64,000 nt of DNA from Streptomyces malaysiense (lineage in GTDB: Bacteria; Actinomycetota; Actinomycetes; Streptomycetales; Streptomycetaceae): assembly GCF_000980885.2 (NCBI RefSeq), contig NZ_LBDA02000007.1, forward strand, positions 1-64,000. The letters are read 5' to 3'. The first letter of the stretch is position 1. Every line of letters begins with the position of its first letter. The translations under genes were made by a program, and so were the position numbers. The notes under the pieces are model-generated. The model did not search any database, had not been told where the DNA came from, and saw only the letters and a list, made by a program, of their open reading frames with translations. Of the stretch, positions 52,544 to 62,196 are shown in pieces.

Positions 52544-54406
52544 ATGGACTTCGGCACGCAGGGCCCCGAGGCCCCGGCCGACCTCGCCTGGCTGCGCGGG
52601 GTCGACGCCTACACCATGGGCGCCTATCCGCAGGCGGAGGAGGAGTTCCGGGCCGCGGTGCGGATGGACCCGGGCATGGCGGACGGCTGGCTCGGACTGC
52701 ACGCGCTCCGGGTCGACACCACCACCGCGCTGCTGCGGATGTTCCGGCACCGCGAGCGCTTCGGCGAACAGCGCACCCGGCACCGCCGTACGATCAACTC
52801 CTGGTACTGGCTGGGCTGGTGGGTGCAGCCGGTGCTGGAGAGCCCGCGCGATCTGCTGCTGGCGCACGCCTCGCACTGGCTGGACGGACGGCACGTGCCC
52901 GAGCTGGACCGGGCGCTGGCCGGGCTGCCCCCGGTCGACACCGATCCCCAGGTCCGCTTTCTGCACGCCTGCCGCTCCTACCTGGTCAAGGACTGGGAGC
53001 AGCTGGTACGGCACACCGATCCGCTGCTGGACGATCCCCTGCTCGGCATAGAGGCCGGGCTGTTCGGCGGCATGGCCAGGGTCCGCCTGGAGATGTACGG
53101 CCAGGCCGAACCGCTGCTGTCGGCGGCGCTGATGCGATGCCGCAGCGAGCAGCCGCAGCGCAAAGAACTGCGCTACTGGCTCGCGCGGGCGCACGAGGGC
53201 ACCGGCCGCTCCGCCGCCGCGCTCCCCCTCTACCGGGCCGTGCACCGGGTGGACCCCGCCTTCATGGACACCTCGGCGCGGCTCGCGGCGATCGCCGAGG
53301 GGGACGGGTACGACGACGCGGCCGGCCTCGCCGCGATCACGCTGACCGGCGCCGGGCAGGACGCGGTGGACGGGACCGACGGGTTCGATCCGTTCCTCGG
53401 CTCCGAGGGGCGGGACCTGCGGCTGCCGGAGCCGGAGCTGCCGACCGGCCCGCTGCCGGCCGTCTCCGAGCCGGGGGTCCGTGACCGGGGCGGGACGCCC
53501 GGCTCGCCCCTGCCCACCGGGCCCACCGATCCCGCGCTGCTCGAACAGGCGCTCGCCGAGCTGGAGCGGATGGTCGGGCTCGAACCGGTCAAGCGCCAGG
53601 TGAAGGCGCTGTCCGCACAGCTGAACATGGCACGGTTGCGGGCCGGGCAGGGGCTGCCCGTGCAGCCGCCGAAGCGGCACTTCGTCTTCTCCGGGCCGTC
53701 CGGGACCGGCAAGACGACGGTGGCGCGCATCCTCGGCCGGGTCTTCTACGCCCTCGGGCTGCTCGGCGGGGACCACCTCGTGGAGGCGCAGCGGGCCGAT
53801 CTGGTCGGCGAGTACCTCGGGCAGACGGCGGTGAAGGCCAACGAGCTGATCGACTCCGCGATCGGCGGGGTGCTGTTCGTGGACGAGGCGTACTCGCTCT
53901 CCAACTCCGGGTACGGCAAGGGGGACGCGTACGGGGACGAGGCGCTCCAGGTGCTGCTGAAGCGGGCCGAGGACAACCGGGACCACCTCGTGGTGATCCT
54001 CGCGGGGTATCCCGAGGGAATGGACCGGCTGCTCGCGGCCAACCCCGGACTGTCGTCCCGCTTCACCAGCCGCGTCGACTTCCCCTCGTACCGGCCCGGG
54101 GAACTCACCGAGATCGGGAAGGTGCTGGCCGCGGAGAACGGGGACCAGTGGGACGAGGAGGCGCTGGAGGAGCTGCGGTCGATCGCCGGGCACGTGGTCG
54201 AGCAGGGGTGGATCGACGAGCTGGGCAACGGGCGGTTCCTGCGCACGCTGTACGAGAAGAGCTGCGCCTACCGTGATCTGCGGCTGTCCACCTACGCCGG
54301 GTCGCTGTCCCGGGACGACCTGGCGACGCTGCGGCTGGCCGACCTGATGCAGGCGTACGGGGAGGTGCTGTCGGGACGGGGGCCGCAGGACCCGTCGCCC
54401 ACGTAG
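52544..54406 (+). CDS. TPR-AAA+ ATPase (EccA/CbbX-like)
   Basis: A 620-aa protein. The N-terminal half (about 20-270) is made of TPR-like helices; the C-terminal half (about 335-600) is a CbbX/CfxQ-type AAA+ domain with Walker A G-P-S-G-T-G-K-T-T (about 385-393) and Walker B L-F-V-D-E-A-Y (about 445-451). This is the architecture of EccA, the cytosolic ATPase of type VII (ESX) secretion. No other ESX gene (EsxA/B, EccB-E) is in the window, so it may be a free-standing relative. The ATG at 52544 follows GGGGGA; a GTG at 52532 is an alternative. Confidence 0.85.
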   Translation: MDFGTQGPEAPADLAWLRGVDAYTMGAYPQAEEEFRAAVRMDPGMADGWLGLHALRVDTTTALLRMFRHRERFGEQRTRHRRTINSWYWLGWWVQPVLESPRDLLLAHASHWLDGRHVPELDRALAGLPPVDTDPQVRFLHACRSYLVKDWEQLVRHTDPLLDDPLLGIEAGLFGGMARVRLEMYGQAEPLLSAALMRCRSEQPQRKELRYWLARAHEGTGRSAAALPLYRAVHRVDPAFMDTSARLAAIAEGDGYDDAAGLAAITLTGAGQDAVDGTDGFDPFLGSEGRDLRLPEPELPTGPLPAVSEPGVRDRGGTPGSPLPTGPTDPALLEQALAELERMVGLEPVKRQVKALSAQLNMARLRAGQGLPVQPPKRHFVFSGPSGTGKTTVARILGRVFYALGLLGGDHLVEAQRADLVGEYLGQTAVKANELIDSAIGGVLFVDEAYSLSNSGYGKGDAYGDEALQVLLKRAEDNRDHLVVILAGYPEGMDRLLAANPGLSSRFTSRVDFPSYRPGELTEIGKVLAAENGDQWDEEALEELRSIAGHVVEQGWIDELGNGRFLRTLYEKSCAYRDLRLSTYAGSLSRDDLATLRLADLMQAYGEVLSGRGPQDPSPT

Positions 54407-54421
54407 GCGCCTCGAGGGAGC

Positions 54422-54475
54422 GCGGGGAGCCGAGCGGGCGGCCCGCCGCCGGGCCGCGGCCGCGCGGCTCCCCGC
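54422..54475. terminator. Bidirectional terminator after the AAA+ gene
   Basis: GCGGGGAGCCG and CGGCTCCCCGC are perfect 11-bp arms in the 76-bp gap between the AAA+ gene (plus) and the CBS membrane protein gene (minus). Confidence 0.65.
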
Positions 54476-54482
54476 ACCACCG

Positions 54483-55571
54483 CTACGTGGCGAGCGCCTG
54501 CTCCGAATCGCCGCTGACCCTCGGTTCCGTCAGCCGCATGTCGGCGATCTCCCGGTGCGCGGGATCGCGCACCTCGCCCACCAGCATCTCCAGGACGTCC
54601 TCCAGCGCCACCAGCCCCAGCACCTTGCCGGACGCGTCGGCGACCTGGGCCAGGTGCGTGGCGGCGCGGCGCATGACCGTGAGGGCGTCGTCCAGGGGGA
54701 GCTCGGCCCGCAGGGTCGTCATCGGGCGCCAGATGTTCTGCGGCACCGCCCGCTCCGAGTCCTCCAGGTCGAGTACGTCCTTGACGTGGACGTACCCCAT
54801 GAAGGCGCCCTGCTCCGTCGCCGCGACCGGGAAGCGGGAGTACCCGGTGCGCGCGGTGAGCCGCACGATCTCCCCGGAGGTGACCGCGGGCGTCACCGTG
54901 ACCAGGGACTCACGGCGCAGCAGGACGTCGGTGACCGGGCGGGAGCCCAGTTCCAGGGCGTCCTCCAGGCGTTCCATCTCCTCCGGGTCGAGCAGGCCCG
55001 CCTGTCCGGAGTCCTCCAGGAGCCGGTTGAGCTGCTCGCTGGTGACGACCGCCTCGACCTCGTCCCTGGGTTCCACCCGGAACAGCCGCAGCACGGCCTG
55101 GGCGACGGCGCCCAGCGACACGGTGATCGGCTTGCACACCCGGGCGAACCAGACCAGACCGGGGCTGAGCCACAGCGCCGCCTTCTCGGGCGCCGCCATC
55201 GCGAGGTTCTTCGGCACCATCTCGCCGATGACCAGGTGGAAGAAGACCACCGCGGCCAGCGCGATGACGTAGCCGAGCGGATGGATCACGCCGTCGGGGA
55301 GGTGGAGCGCCTCGAACACCGGCTCCAGCAGGTGCGCGACGGTCGGCTCGGCGACCGCGCCGAGCGTCAGGGAGCACAGGGTGATCCCGAACTGCGCGGC
55401 GGCCATCATCTGCGGCAGCCGCTCCAGGCCGTACAGCACCTGCCGGGCCTGGGCGGTGCCGAGCGGTTCGATCTGGCTGCGGCGCACGGACACGAGCGCG
55501 AACTCGGCGCCCACGAAGAAGCCGTTGGCCAGCACCAGGAGCGCGGCGAGGACCAGTTGGAGCACGCTCAT
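54483..55571 (-). CDS. CNNM/CorC-type membrane protein with CBS pair (second gene)
   Basis: A 362-aa protein: N-terminal DUF21 domain with three to four helices (about 1-140, opening L-V-L-A-N-G-F-F-V-G-A-E-F-A), then a CBS pair (about 205-330). It ends without the C-terminal CorC/HlyC domain of its partner. Relatives export Mg2+/Co2+ or act in ion homeostasis. The ATG at 55571 overlaps the stop of the first gene (ATGA), so a two-subunit complex is likely. Confidence 0.88.
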   Translation of the reverse strand: MSVLQLVLAALLVLANGFFVGAEFALVSVRRSQIEPLGTAQARQVLYGLERLPQMMAAAQFGITLCSLTLGAVAEPTVAHLLEPVFEALHLPDGVIHPLGYVIALAAVVFFHLVIGEMVPKNLAMAAPEKAALWLSPGLVWFARVCKPITVSLGAVAQAVLRLFRVEPRDEVEAVVTSEQLNRLLEDSGQAGLLDPEEMERLEDALELGSRPVTDVLLRRESLVTVTPAVTSGEIVRLTARTGYSRFPVAATEQGAFMGYVHVKDVLDLEDSERAVPQNIWRPMTTLRAELPLDDALTVMRRAATHLAQVADASGKVLGLVALEDVLEMLVGEVRDPAHREIADMRLTEPRVSGDSEQALAT

Positions 55572-56902
55572 CGGACGGCCTCCGCGATGTTCGCCGCCGG
55601 GGCCGTCCTGACCAGGCGGACCCGTTCGGCGCGGTAGTGGCCGACCTGGCGGACCGCGAGCCGCCAGCCGGGCAGTTCGGCCCGGTCGCCGGGGACGGGG
55701 ATCCGGCCGAGCAGGTCGGCGACCAGTCCCGCGACGGTCTCGTACGGCCCCTCGGGCACGTCCAGGCCTATGCGCTGGAGGACGTCGACCCGGCAGCTGC
55801 CGGCCACGTCCCAGGCGGGCCTGCCGTCCTCGGGCGGGGCGGCGGTCAGCTGGGGCACGTCCTTGGCGTCGTGCTCGTCGCGGACCTCGCCGACCAGTTC
55901 CTCGACGATGTCCTCCAGGGTGACCACGCCGGCCGTGCCGCCGTACTCGTCCACCACGACCGCGATGGGCTGTTCGCTGCGCAGCCGGGCCAGCATGGGC
56001 TGGACGGGCAGGGTCTCGGGGACCAGCAGCGCGGGGCGGGCGATGCGGCCGACCGGGGTACGCAGCCGGTCGCGCGCCGGGACGGCGAGGGCGTCCTTGA
56101 GGTGGGCCATGCCGACGATCTCGTCGATCTTCTCGCGGTAGACGGGGAAGCGGGACAGCCCGGTGGCCCGGGTGAGGTTGACCACGTCCTCGGCGGTGGC
56201 CGAGTCCTGGAGCGCGCTGACCTTCACGCGCGGGGTCATGACGTGCTGTGCGGTCAGCTCGCCCAGCGAGAGGGTGCGCACGAACAGGTCGGCGGTGTCC
56301 TGTTCCAGGGCACCGGCCCGCGCGGAGTGCCGGGCCAGGGAGACCAGTTCGCCGGGGGTGCGGGCGGAGGCCAGTTCGTCGGCGGGTTCGACGCCGAGGG
56401 CGCGCACCAGCCGGTTGGCGACCGTGTTGAGCGCGGCGATCACCGGCCGGAACAGGCGGGAGAAGTGGTGCTGGGGTCCGGCGACGAAGCGCGCGACCTG
56501 GAGCGGCCGGGAGACCGCCCAGTTCTTGGGCACCAGTTCGCCGATCACCATCTGGATCGCGGAGGCCAGCAGCATGCCGACCAGCACGGCGGCGCCGGAG
56601 GCGACACCGTCCGGAAGGCCGAGCGCCCCGAACGGGACGCTCAGCAGCCGGCCCAGGGCCGGTTCGGCGAGCATGCCGACGACCAGGGAGGTGATGGTGA
56701 TGCCGAGCTGGGTGCCGGAGAGCTGGAAGGAGAGTTCCTTCAGCGCGTCCACGACCGTACGGGCGCGCTTGTCGCCGTCGGCGGCGGCCTTCTCGGCCTC
56801 GGGGCGCTCGACCGTCACCAGGCCGAATTCGGCCGCCACGAAGAATCCGTTGGCCAGAATCAGCACGAACGCGGCTGCGAGGAGCAGCAGGGGGGTGGTC
56901 AC
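55568..56902 (-). CDS. CNNM/CorC-type membrane protein with CBS pair and C-terminal CorC domain
   Basis: A 444-aa protein: DUF21 membrane domain (about 1-190, N-G-F-F-V-A-A-E-F-G-L-V), CBS pair (about 210-340, with V-V-D-E-Y-G-G-T-A-G-V-V-T-L-E-D) and the C-terminal CorC/HlyC FAD-binding-like domain (about 350-440). It is often annotated as hemolysin; a role in divalent-cation efflux is more likely. The start is GTG at 56902. First gene of a two-gene operon. Confidence 0.9.
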   Translation of the reverse strand: MTTPLLLLAAAFVLILANGFFVAAEFGLVTVERPEAEKAAADGDKRARTVVDALKELSFQLSGTQLGITITSLVVGMLAEPALGRLLSVPFGALGLPDGVASGAAVLVGMLLASAIQMVIGELVPKNWAVSRPLQVARFVAGPQHHFSRLFRPVIAALNTVANRLVRALGVEPADELASARTPGELVSLARHSARAGALEQDTADLFVRTLSLGELTAQHVMTPRVKVSALQDSATAEDVVNLTRATGLSRFPVYREKIDEIVGMAHLKDALAVPARDRLRTPVGRIARPALLVPETLPVQPMLARLRSEQPIAVVVDEYGGTAGVVTLEDIVEELVGEVRDEHDAKDVPQLTAAPPEDGRPAWDVAGSCRVDVLQRIGLDVPEGPYETVAGLVADLLGRIPVPGDRAELPGWRLAVRQVGHYRAERVRLVRTAPAANIAEAVR

Positions 56903-57118
56903 GATGCCGCCGCCTCCCCGATATGTCGGGTGGGGGCGGCGCAGGTACTACAGGACGATCCGTCCATCGCCGGAGGGATTCACTCCTCGGGTTGCAGGAA
57001 CCCCTGGCACCGGGCGGCGCACAGGGGCGGAAGGCGCGATCGGCTCGGCCTCCGCCCACCAGGTTAATCAAGACGAGGGCCGGACGGGCAGGGTGGGAGA
57101 CCCGGAGTCGGCCCCGAG

Positions 57119-57583
57119 TCAGCCCTGATCCGCCCCCGGGCGAACGGCCGAGCGGGCCTCGGCGAGCGCCCGCAGCGCCCTGGCGTCGGCGATCGCCCGC
57201 TTCCTGGCGATGCCCGGCTGGATGCCGAGCGCGGGCAGGCTGGTGCCGTCGCTGAGGTTGAGGAACACCCAGGGATCGCCCGGACGGAGGTTCACCTGGA
57301 GGATCTCCGCCCAGTCCAGGCGCCGCTTGCCGGCGATGTTCACGACGGTGACGCCGCTCTCGTCGGCCACGACCCTGACCCGGGCCAGCCGGGCGAGCAC
57401 CCAGAAGATCAGCGCCCCCGTGACCACGAAGCTCATCCGCTCCCCCGGGCCGAGACCGTCCAGGAGCAGGGCGACCCCCGAGAGGGTGAGGAAGATCGCC
57501 GCGGCGGCGGTGAGCAGGATGGCCCGGGTGTGACCCGGCCGGAAGGTGACGGGAAGGGTCGGCAGCGCGGTCGGGTCGGACAT
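57119..57583 (-). CDS. PH-domain-like membrane protein
   Basis: A 154-aa protein with two N-terminal helices (about 22-45 and 50-68) and a C-terminal bacterial PH-like domain (W-A-E-I-L-Q-V, about 92-98). The ATG at 57583 is six bases after GAGGGG and 10 bp after hisG, so it is the last gene of the rib-his operon. The function is unknown. Confidence 0.8.
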   Translation of the reverse strand: MSDPTALPTLPVTFRPGHTRAILLTAAAAIFLTLSGVALLLDGLGPGERMSFVVTGALIFWVLARLARVRVVADESGVTVVNIAGKRRLDWAEILQVNLRPGDPWVFLNLSDGTSLPALGIQPGIARKRAIADARALRALAEARSAVRPGADQG

Positions 57584-57593
57584 CACGTACCCC

Positions 57594-58442
57594 TCAGAGG
57601 CGGCAGGCGTGGATGGCCGTGGTCAGGATGGCGCGGGCGCCGATGGCGTAGAGGTCGTCCATGATCCGCTGCGCCTCCTTGGCGGGGACCATGGCGCGGA
57701 CCGCGACCCAGCCCTCGTTGTGCAGCGGGGAGACGGTCGGGGACTCCAGGCCGGGGGTGAGGGCGACGGCCTTCTCCAGCTGCTCGACCCGGCAGTCGTA
57801 GTCCATCATCACGTACGTCCGGGCGACCAGGACGCCCTGGAGGCGGCGCAGGAACTGCTGGACCTTCGGCTCCTCCACGTCCGCACCGGTGCGCCGGATC
57901 ACGATGGCCTCGGACTTCATGATCGGCTCGCCGAAGACCTCCAGGCCCGCGTTGCGCAGGCTGGTGCCGGTCTCCACGACGTCGGCGATGACCTCGGCGA
58001 CGCCCAGCTCGATCGCGGTCTCCACGGCGCCGTCCAGGTGGACGACGGAGGCGTCGACGCCGCTGTCGGCGAGGTGCCGGGCGACGATGCCCTCGTACGA
58101 GGTGGCGACCGTACGGCCCTTCAGCTCCTCGACGCCGCCGGCGGTGCCCGGCTTGCCGGCGAAGCGGAAGGTGGAGCGGGCGAAGCCCAGCGGGAGGATC
58201 TCCTCGGCGTCCGCGCCGGAGTCGACCAGCAGGTCGCGGCCGGTGATGCCGATGTCGAGGCGGCCGGAGGAGACGTAGATGGCGATGTCGCGGGGGCGGA
58301 GGTAGAAGAACTCGACCTCGTTGCCCGGGTCGACGATCCGCAGCTCCTTGGACTCGCGCCGCTGCCGGTAGCCGGCCTCATGCAGCATGTCCGCCGCAGG
58401 GCCGGACAGGGAACCCTTGTTGGGGACGGCGATGCGCAGCAT
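57594..58442 (-). CDS. hisG: ATP phosphoribosyltransferase
   Basis: A 282-aa long-form HisG. It starts L-R-I-A-V-P-N-K-G-S-L, has D-I-G-I-T-G-R-D-L and the P-loop-like D-V-V-E-T-G-T-S-L-R (PRPP site), and carries the C-terminal ACT-like regulatory domain (about 210-280). It catalyses the first step of histidine biosynthesis and is feedback-inhibited by histidine. It is 64 bp downstream of hisE. Confidence 0.96.
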   Translation of the reverse strand: MLRIAVPNKGSLSGPAADMLHEAGYRQRRESKELRIVDPGNEVEFFYLRPRDIAIYVSSGRLDIGITGRDLLVDSGADAEEILPLGFARSTFRFAGKPGTAGGVEELKGRTVATSYEGIVARHLADSGVDASVVHLDGAVETAIELGVAEVIADVVETGTSLRNAGLEVFGEPIMKSEAIVIRRTGADVEEPKVQQFLRRLQGVLVARTYVMMDYDCRVEQLEKAVALTPGLESPTVSPLHNEGWVAVRAMVPAKEAQRIMDDLYAIGARAILTTAIHACRL

Positions 58443-58506
58443 GAGGACGGCTTCCTTTGCGGTGTGAGGGGGGTGCGGGGTACCGCGGCGGAGCGCGGCG
58501 GTTCGG

Positions 58507-58779
58507 TCAGAGGTGGGCGTAGACGTCGTCCAGGGAGATCCCGCGGGCGACCATCATCACCTGGACGTGGTACAGCAGCTGGGAGATCTCCTCGGCTGCC
58601 GCCTCCTCGCCCTCGTACTCGGCGGCCATCCAGACCTCGGCGGCCTCTTCGACGACCTTCTTGCCGATGGCATGGACCCCCTTGCCGACCAGTTCGGCGG
58701 TGCGGGAGGTGGCGGGATCGCCGTGGGCGGCCTTGTGCTGGAGCTCGGTGAAGAGCTCCTCGAACGTCTTCTTGGACAT
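58507..58779 (-). CDS. hisE: Phosphoribosyl-ATP pyrophosphatase
   Basis: A 90-aa MazG-like helical protein with the [11 protein letters not shown] motif and E-E-I-S-Q-L-L-Y-H metal/substrate segments. It performs the second step of histidine biosynthesis. It lies between ribH and hisG and is co-transcribed with both. The length is normal for a stand-alone HisE. Confidence 0.96.
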   Translation of the reverse strand: MSKKTFEELFTELQHKAAHGDPATSRTAELVGKGVHAIGKKVVEEAAEVWMAAEYEGEEAAAEEISQLLYHVQVMMVARGISLDDVYAHL

Positions 58780-58813
58780 GGTGGTCCTTACCCTACGCGC
58801 TCCGGCCGGCGCC

Positions 58814-59296
58814 TCAGTGCCAGGGTTCGGATACCGAACGCAGCGTCGCGGCCGTCGAGACCGCCGCGATCACCGCCTCGTGGCCCTTGTCCTCACTGGA
58901 GCCCTCGATGCCGGCCCGGTCCAGGGCCTGCTCCTCGGTGTCGCAGGTGAGCACCCCGAAGCCGACCGGGACGCCGGTCTCCACGGAGACCTGGGTGAGG
59001 CCCTGGGCGACCCCCTGGCACACGTAGTCGAAGTGGGGGGTGCCGCCGCGGATGACGACGCCGAGGGCGACCACCGCGTCGTAGCGCGCGGCCAGCACCT
59101 TGGCGGCGACCGGGAGCTCGAAGCTGCCCGGGACCCGGATCAGGGTCGGCTCGTCGATCCCCAGTTCGCCGAGGGCGCGCAGGGCGCCGTTCACCAGACC
59201 GTCCATCACCTTCTCGTGCCACTGCGCCGCGATGACCGCGACCCTGAGGTCGCCGGCGTTGCGTACGGACAGTTCCGGTGCACCCTTGCCGCTCAC
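58814..59296 (-). CDS. ribH: 6,7-dimethyl-8-ribityllumazine synthase
   Basis: A 160-aa lumazine synthase with the ribulose-phosphate-binding V-P-G-S-F-E-L-P segment (about 55-62), [12 protein letters not shown] and [11 protein letters not shown]. It joins 3,4-dihydroxy-2-butanone 4-phosphate with the pyrimidine diamine to make lumazine. It follows ribBA by 48 bp in the riboflavin operon. Confidence 0.96.
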   Translation of the reverse strand: MSGKGAPELSVRNAGDLRVAVIAAQWHEKVMDGLVNGALRALGELGIDEPTLIRVPGSFELPVAAKVLAARYDAVVALGVVIRGGTPHFDYVCQGVAQGLTQVSVETGVPVGFGVLTCDTEEQALDRAGIEGSSEDKGHEAVIAAVSTAATLRSVSEPWH

Positions 59297-59344
59297 GTCT
59301 CTCCTAAGTGCCTTCGTTCGACTGGCTTCGCTTGCTTGCTGGTT

Positions 59345-60649
59345 CTACTGGTTCGGGCAGGTGGCCGGGGTGTCCAGCCAGGGCAGGTCGTGACCCATCC
59401 GGTCCCGCTTGGTGCGCAGATAGCGCAGATTGTGCTCGCCCGCCTGGACCGGCATCGGCTCGCGCCCCGCCACCTTCACACCGTGGCTCTCCAGCGCGTC
59501 GGCCTTGTCGGGGTTGTTGGTCATCAGCCGGACGCTGCGCACGCCGAGGTCGGCGAGGATCTGGGCGCCGGCCCCGTAGTCACGGGCGTCGGCGGGCAGG
59601 CCGAGTTCCAGGTTGGCGTCCAGCGTGTCGCGGCCCTGTTCCTGGAGCTCGTAGGCGCGCAGCTTGGACAGCAGGCCGATGCCGCGGCCCTCGTGCCCGC
59701 GCAGGTAGACCACGACGCCGCGGCCCTCCTCCTGGATGCGGGCCAGGGAGCTGTCCAGCTGGGGGCCGCAGTCGCAGCGCAGCGAACCGAAGACGTCGCC
59801 GGTGAGGCACTCGGAGTGCATACGGACCAGGACGTCCTCGCCGGTGCCGATCTCGCCGTGGACGAGCGCGACGTGCTCGACGCCGTCGACGGTGGAGCGG
59901 TAGCCGTGCGCGGTGAAGACGCCGTGCCGGGTGGGCAGCCGGGTCGCGGCCTCGCGGCGGACGGTGGGCTCGGTGCCGCGGCGGTGGGCGATCAGGTCCT
60001 CGATGGAGATGATCGTCAGACCGTGCTTGCGGGCGAAGGGGATCAGCTCGGGCAGCCGGAGCATCCGGCCGTCCTCGCCGGCGATCTCCACGATGGCGCC
60101 GGCCGGGCGGAGCCCCGCGAGCCGGGCCAGGTCGACGGCGGCCTCGGTGTGGCCGTTGCGCTCCAGGACGCCGCCGGGCCGGGCGCGCAGCGGGAAGACA
60201 TGGCCGGGGCGCACGAAGTCGGCGGGCCCGGCGGTGCCGCTCGCGAGCAGCCGGAGCGTGGTGGCGCGGTCGGCGGCGGAGATGCCGGTGGTCACGCCGT
60301 GCGCGCCGGAGGCGTCCACGGAGACGGTGAAGGCGGTCTTCATCGACTCGGTGTTGTCCTCGACCATCTGCGGCAGCCGCAGCCGGTCGAGTTCCGCCGC
60401 CTCCATGGGGGCGCAGACCAGGCCCCGGCACTCGCTCATCATGAAGGCGACGATCTCGGGGGTCACCTTCTCGGCGGCGATGACGAGGTCGCCCTCGTTC
60501 TCCCGGTCCTCGTCGTCGACGACGATCACGGGGCGGCCGGCGGCGATGTCGGCGACGGCCTGCTCGACGGAGTCGAGGGTGAACTCCTCGATGTCGTCGC
60601 CTTCGTAGGAGTAGGAGTAGGGGTCGTAGAGCGGGGTGGCCGAGGTCAT
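59345..60649 (-). CDS. ribBA: Bifunctional DHBP synthase / GTP cyclohydrolase II
   Basis: A 434-aa fusion. The N-terminal RibB domain (about 20-225) has [10 protein letters not shown] and H-T-E-A-A-V-D-L-A. The C-terminal RibA domain (about 230-420) has the zinc ligands [14 protein letters not shown] and [10 protein letters not shown]. It supplies both riboflavin precursors. The ATG at 60649 has AAGGAG seven bases upstream and overlaps the end of the ribM-like gene. Confidence 0.96.
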   Translation of the reverse strand: MTSATPLYDPYSYSYEGDDIEEFTLDSVEQAVADIAAGRPVIVVDDEDRENEGDLVIAAEKVTPEIVAFMMSECRGLVCAPMEAAELDRLRLPQMVEDNTESMKTAFTVSVDASGAHGVTTGISAADRATTLRLLASGTAGPADFVRPGHVFPLRARPGGVLERNGHTEAAVDLARLAGLRPAGAIVEIAGEDGRMLRLPELIPFARKHGLTIISIEDLIAHRRGTEPTVRREAATRLPTRHGVFTAHGYRSTVDGVEHVALVHGEIGTGEDVLVRMHSECLTGDVFGSLRCDCGPQLDSSLARIQEEGRGVVVYLRGHEGRGIGLLSKLRAYELQEQGRDTLDANLELGLPADARDYGAGAQILADLGVRSVRLMTNNPDKADALESHGVKVAGREPMPVQAGEHNLRYLRTKRDRMGHDLPWLDTPATCPNQ

Positions 60650-61287
60650 GCCGGTGCTCCTTCCAGAACGGGCCGCGGGCTCTTGCGGGAGCGCAGCCAC
60701 CAGTCGCGCATGCCCCACAGGACGAGCGCGCCGTAGATGACGTAGACGAAGCCGGAGAAGGCGTAGCCGTTGGCGAAGTTGAGGGGGACGCCGACGACGT
60801 CGACGAGCAGCCACGCGAACCAGAACTCGACCATGCCCTTGGCCTGGGCGTACATCGCGACGACGGTGCCGACGAAGATGTAGGCGTCCGGCCAGGGGTC
60901 CCAGGAGAGTTCCGGGAACGCGGTGAACAGCAGGGCGACGGCGACGGTGCCGATCGCGGCGGCGCCGGTCAGGGTGGCGCGCTCGCGCCAGGTGGCGAAC
61001 CGGGGGGAGATGTGGCCGTCACCGGCCCCGCTCCGGCCGCGGTTCCACTGCCAGAAGCCGTAGAGGGCGACCGCCATGACGACGGCCTGCTTGCCGGCGC
61101 TGCCGGTCAGGTGGCCGTAGAAGGCGGCGAAGAGGACGAGGCCGGAGACGAACTGCACCGGCCAGCTCCACAGGGAGCGGCGCCAGCCGAGGACGAGTCC
61201 GATCAGGCCGAGGATGTTTCCGGTCATGTCGGACCACAGGATGTGCTGTCCGAAGAGGGTGAACGCCTCGGTGTTGAGCGAGTTCAC
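60646..61287 (-). CDS. ribM: PnuC-family transporter, probable riboflavin importer RibM
   Basis: A 213-aa PnuC-like membrane protein with six to seven helices and the W-P-V-Q-F and Y-G-F-W-Q-W segments typical of vitamin carriers. Its place between ribE and ribBA behind an FMN riboswitch matches RibM of S. davaonensis/S. coelicolor, a facilitator of riboflavin uptake. The GTG at 61287 and the 4-bp overlap with both neighbours show tight coupling. Confidence 0.88.
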   Translation of the reverse strand: MNSLNTEAFTLFGQHILWSDMTGNILGLIGLVLGWRRSLWSWPVQFVSGLVLFAAFYGHLTGSAGKQAVVMAVALYGFWQWNRGRSGAGDGHISPRFATWRERATLTGAAAIGTVAVALLFTAFPELSWDPWPDAYIFVGTVVAMYAQAKGMVEFWFAWLLVDVVGVPLNFANGYAFSGFVYVIYGALVLWGMRDWWLRSRKSPRPVLEGAPA

Positions 61288-61907
61288 CGGCCGGCCTCCT
61301 GTCCGCTCGTGTCGGCCCGGCCCGTCGTCAGGAGCCGCTCGACGTACTTGGCGATGACGTCCACTTCGAGGTTGACCGGGTCGCCGGGCTGCTTCACGCC
61401 GAGCGTGGTCAGGGCGAGGGTGGTGGGGATGAGGCTGACCGTGAAGTGGTCCGGGCCGGCGTCCACGACGGTGAGGCTGATGCCGTCGACCGTGATGGAG
61501 CCCTTCTCGACCACGTAGCGGGCGAGGTCGGCGGGCAGGGAGATCCTCACGATCTCCCAGTGGTCGGAGACCGTGCGCTCCAGGACCTCGCCGGTGCCGT
61601 CGACATGGCCCTGCACGATGTGTCCGCCGAGGCGGGCGCCGACGGCGGTGGGGCGTTCGAGGTTGACGCGGGAGCCGATGCCGAGCGCGCCCAGGCTGGA
61701 GCGCTTCAGGGTCTCGGCCATGACGTCGGCGGTGAACTCGTCGCCCTCGTGGTCGACGACGGTGAGACAGACCCCGTTCACGGCGATGGAGTCGCCATGC
61801 CGGGCGCCGTCGGTGACGACGGGTCCGCGGAGCCGGAAACGGGAGGCGTCGCCGAGATTCTCGACGGCGGTGACTTCACCCAGCTCTTCGACGATTCCGG
61901 TGAACAC
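61284..61907 (-). CDS. ribE: Riboflavin synthase alpha chain
   Basis: A 207-aa protein with two lumazine-binding repeats. It starts M-F-T-G-I-V-E-E-L-G, with N-G-V-C-L-T-V in the first repeat and G-H-I-V-Q-G-H-V-D-G-T-G at the start of the second. It makes riboflavin from two lumazines. The GTG at 61907 has AGGAGGA upstream. First gene of the operon, 163 bp after the FMN aptamer. Confidence 0.95.
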   Translation of the reverse strand: MFTGIVEELGEVTAVENLGDASRFRLRGPVVTDGARHGDSIAVNGVCLTVVDHEGDEFTADVMAETLKRSSLGALGIGSRVNLERPTAVGARLGGHIVQGHVDGTGEVLERTVSDHWEIVRISLPADLARYVVEKGSITVDGISLTVVDAGPDHFTVSLIPTTLALTTLGVKQPGDPVNLEVDVIAKYVERLLTTGRADTSGQEAGR

Positions 61908-62069
61908 TTCCCGGGTCCTCCTGCCTCATGGGGCACGGACTCCGGGGCCTGTCGACGGACGACAGAATCTACGGATGAGCACACGATCGGGACGTCGCCG
62001 AACGGGACCCGTCCTGTACGGACGCGACCGGATACGGCGGCGCGCACACGGAACGCATGCCCGCCCGCC

Positions 62070-62196
62070 GCGCACTGCCTCCCATCCGGACTTTAACCGT
62101 CGGTCCAGGAATTTCACCTGGTCAACCGGTCGCTGGAGGCGACCGGGTCGCGGACTGTAACCGCCGGTTCGGACTTTCACCGACCCCGGAGTGCGC
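62070..62196 (-). promoter_or_regulatory. FMN riboswitch (RFN element)
   Basis: On the minus strand the conserved RFN blocks occur in order: GGGGTCGGTGAAAGTCC, ACCGGCGGTTA, GGTGAAATTCC and GGTTAAAGTCCGGATGGG. GCGCACT and AGTGCGC at the two ends close the P1 stem (62196-62190 with 62076-62070). It binds FMN and should reduce expression of ribE-ribM-ribBA-ribH and the genes behind them. Confidence 0.95.
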
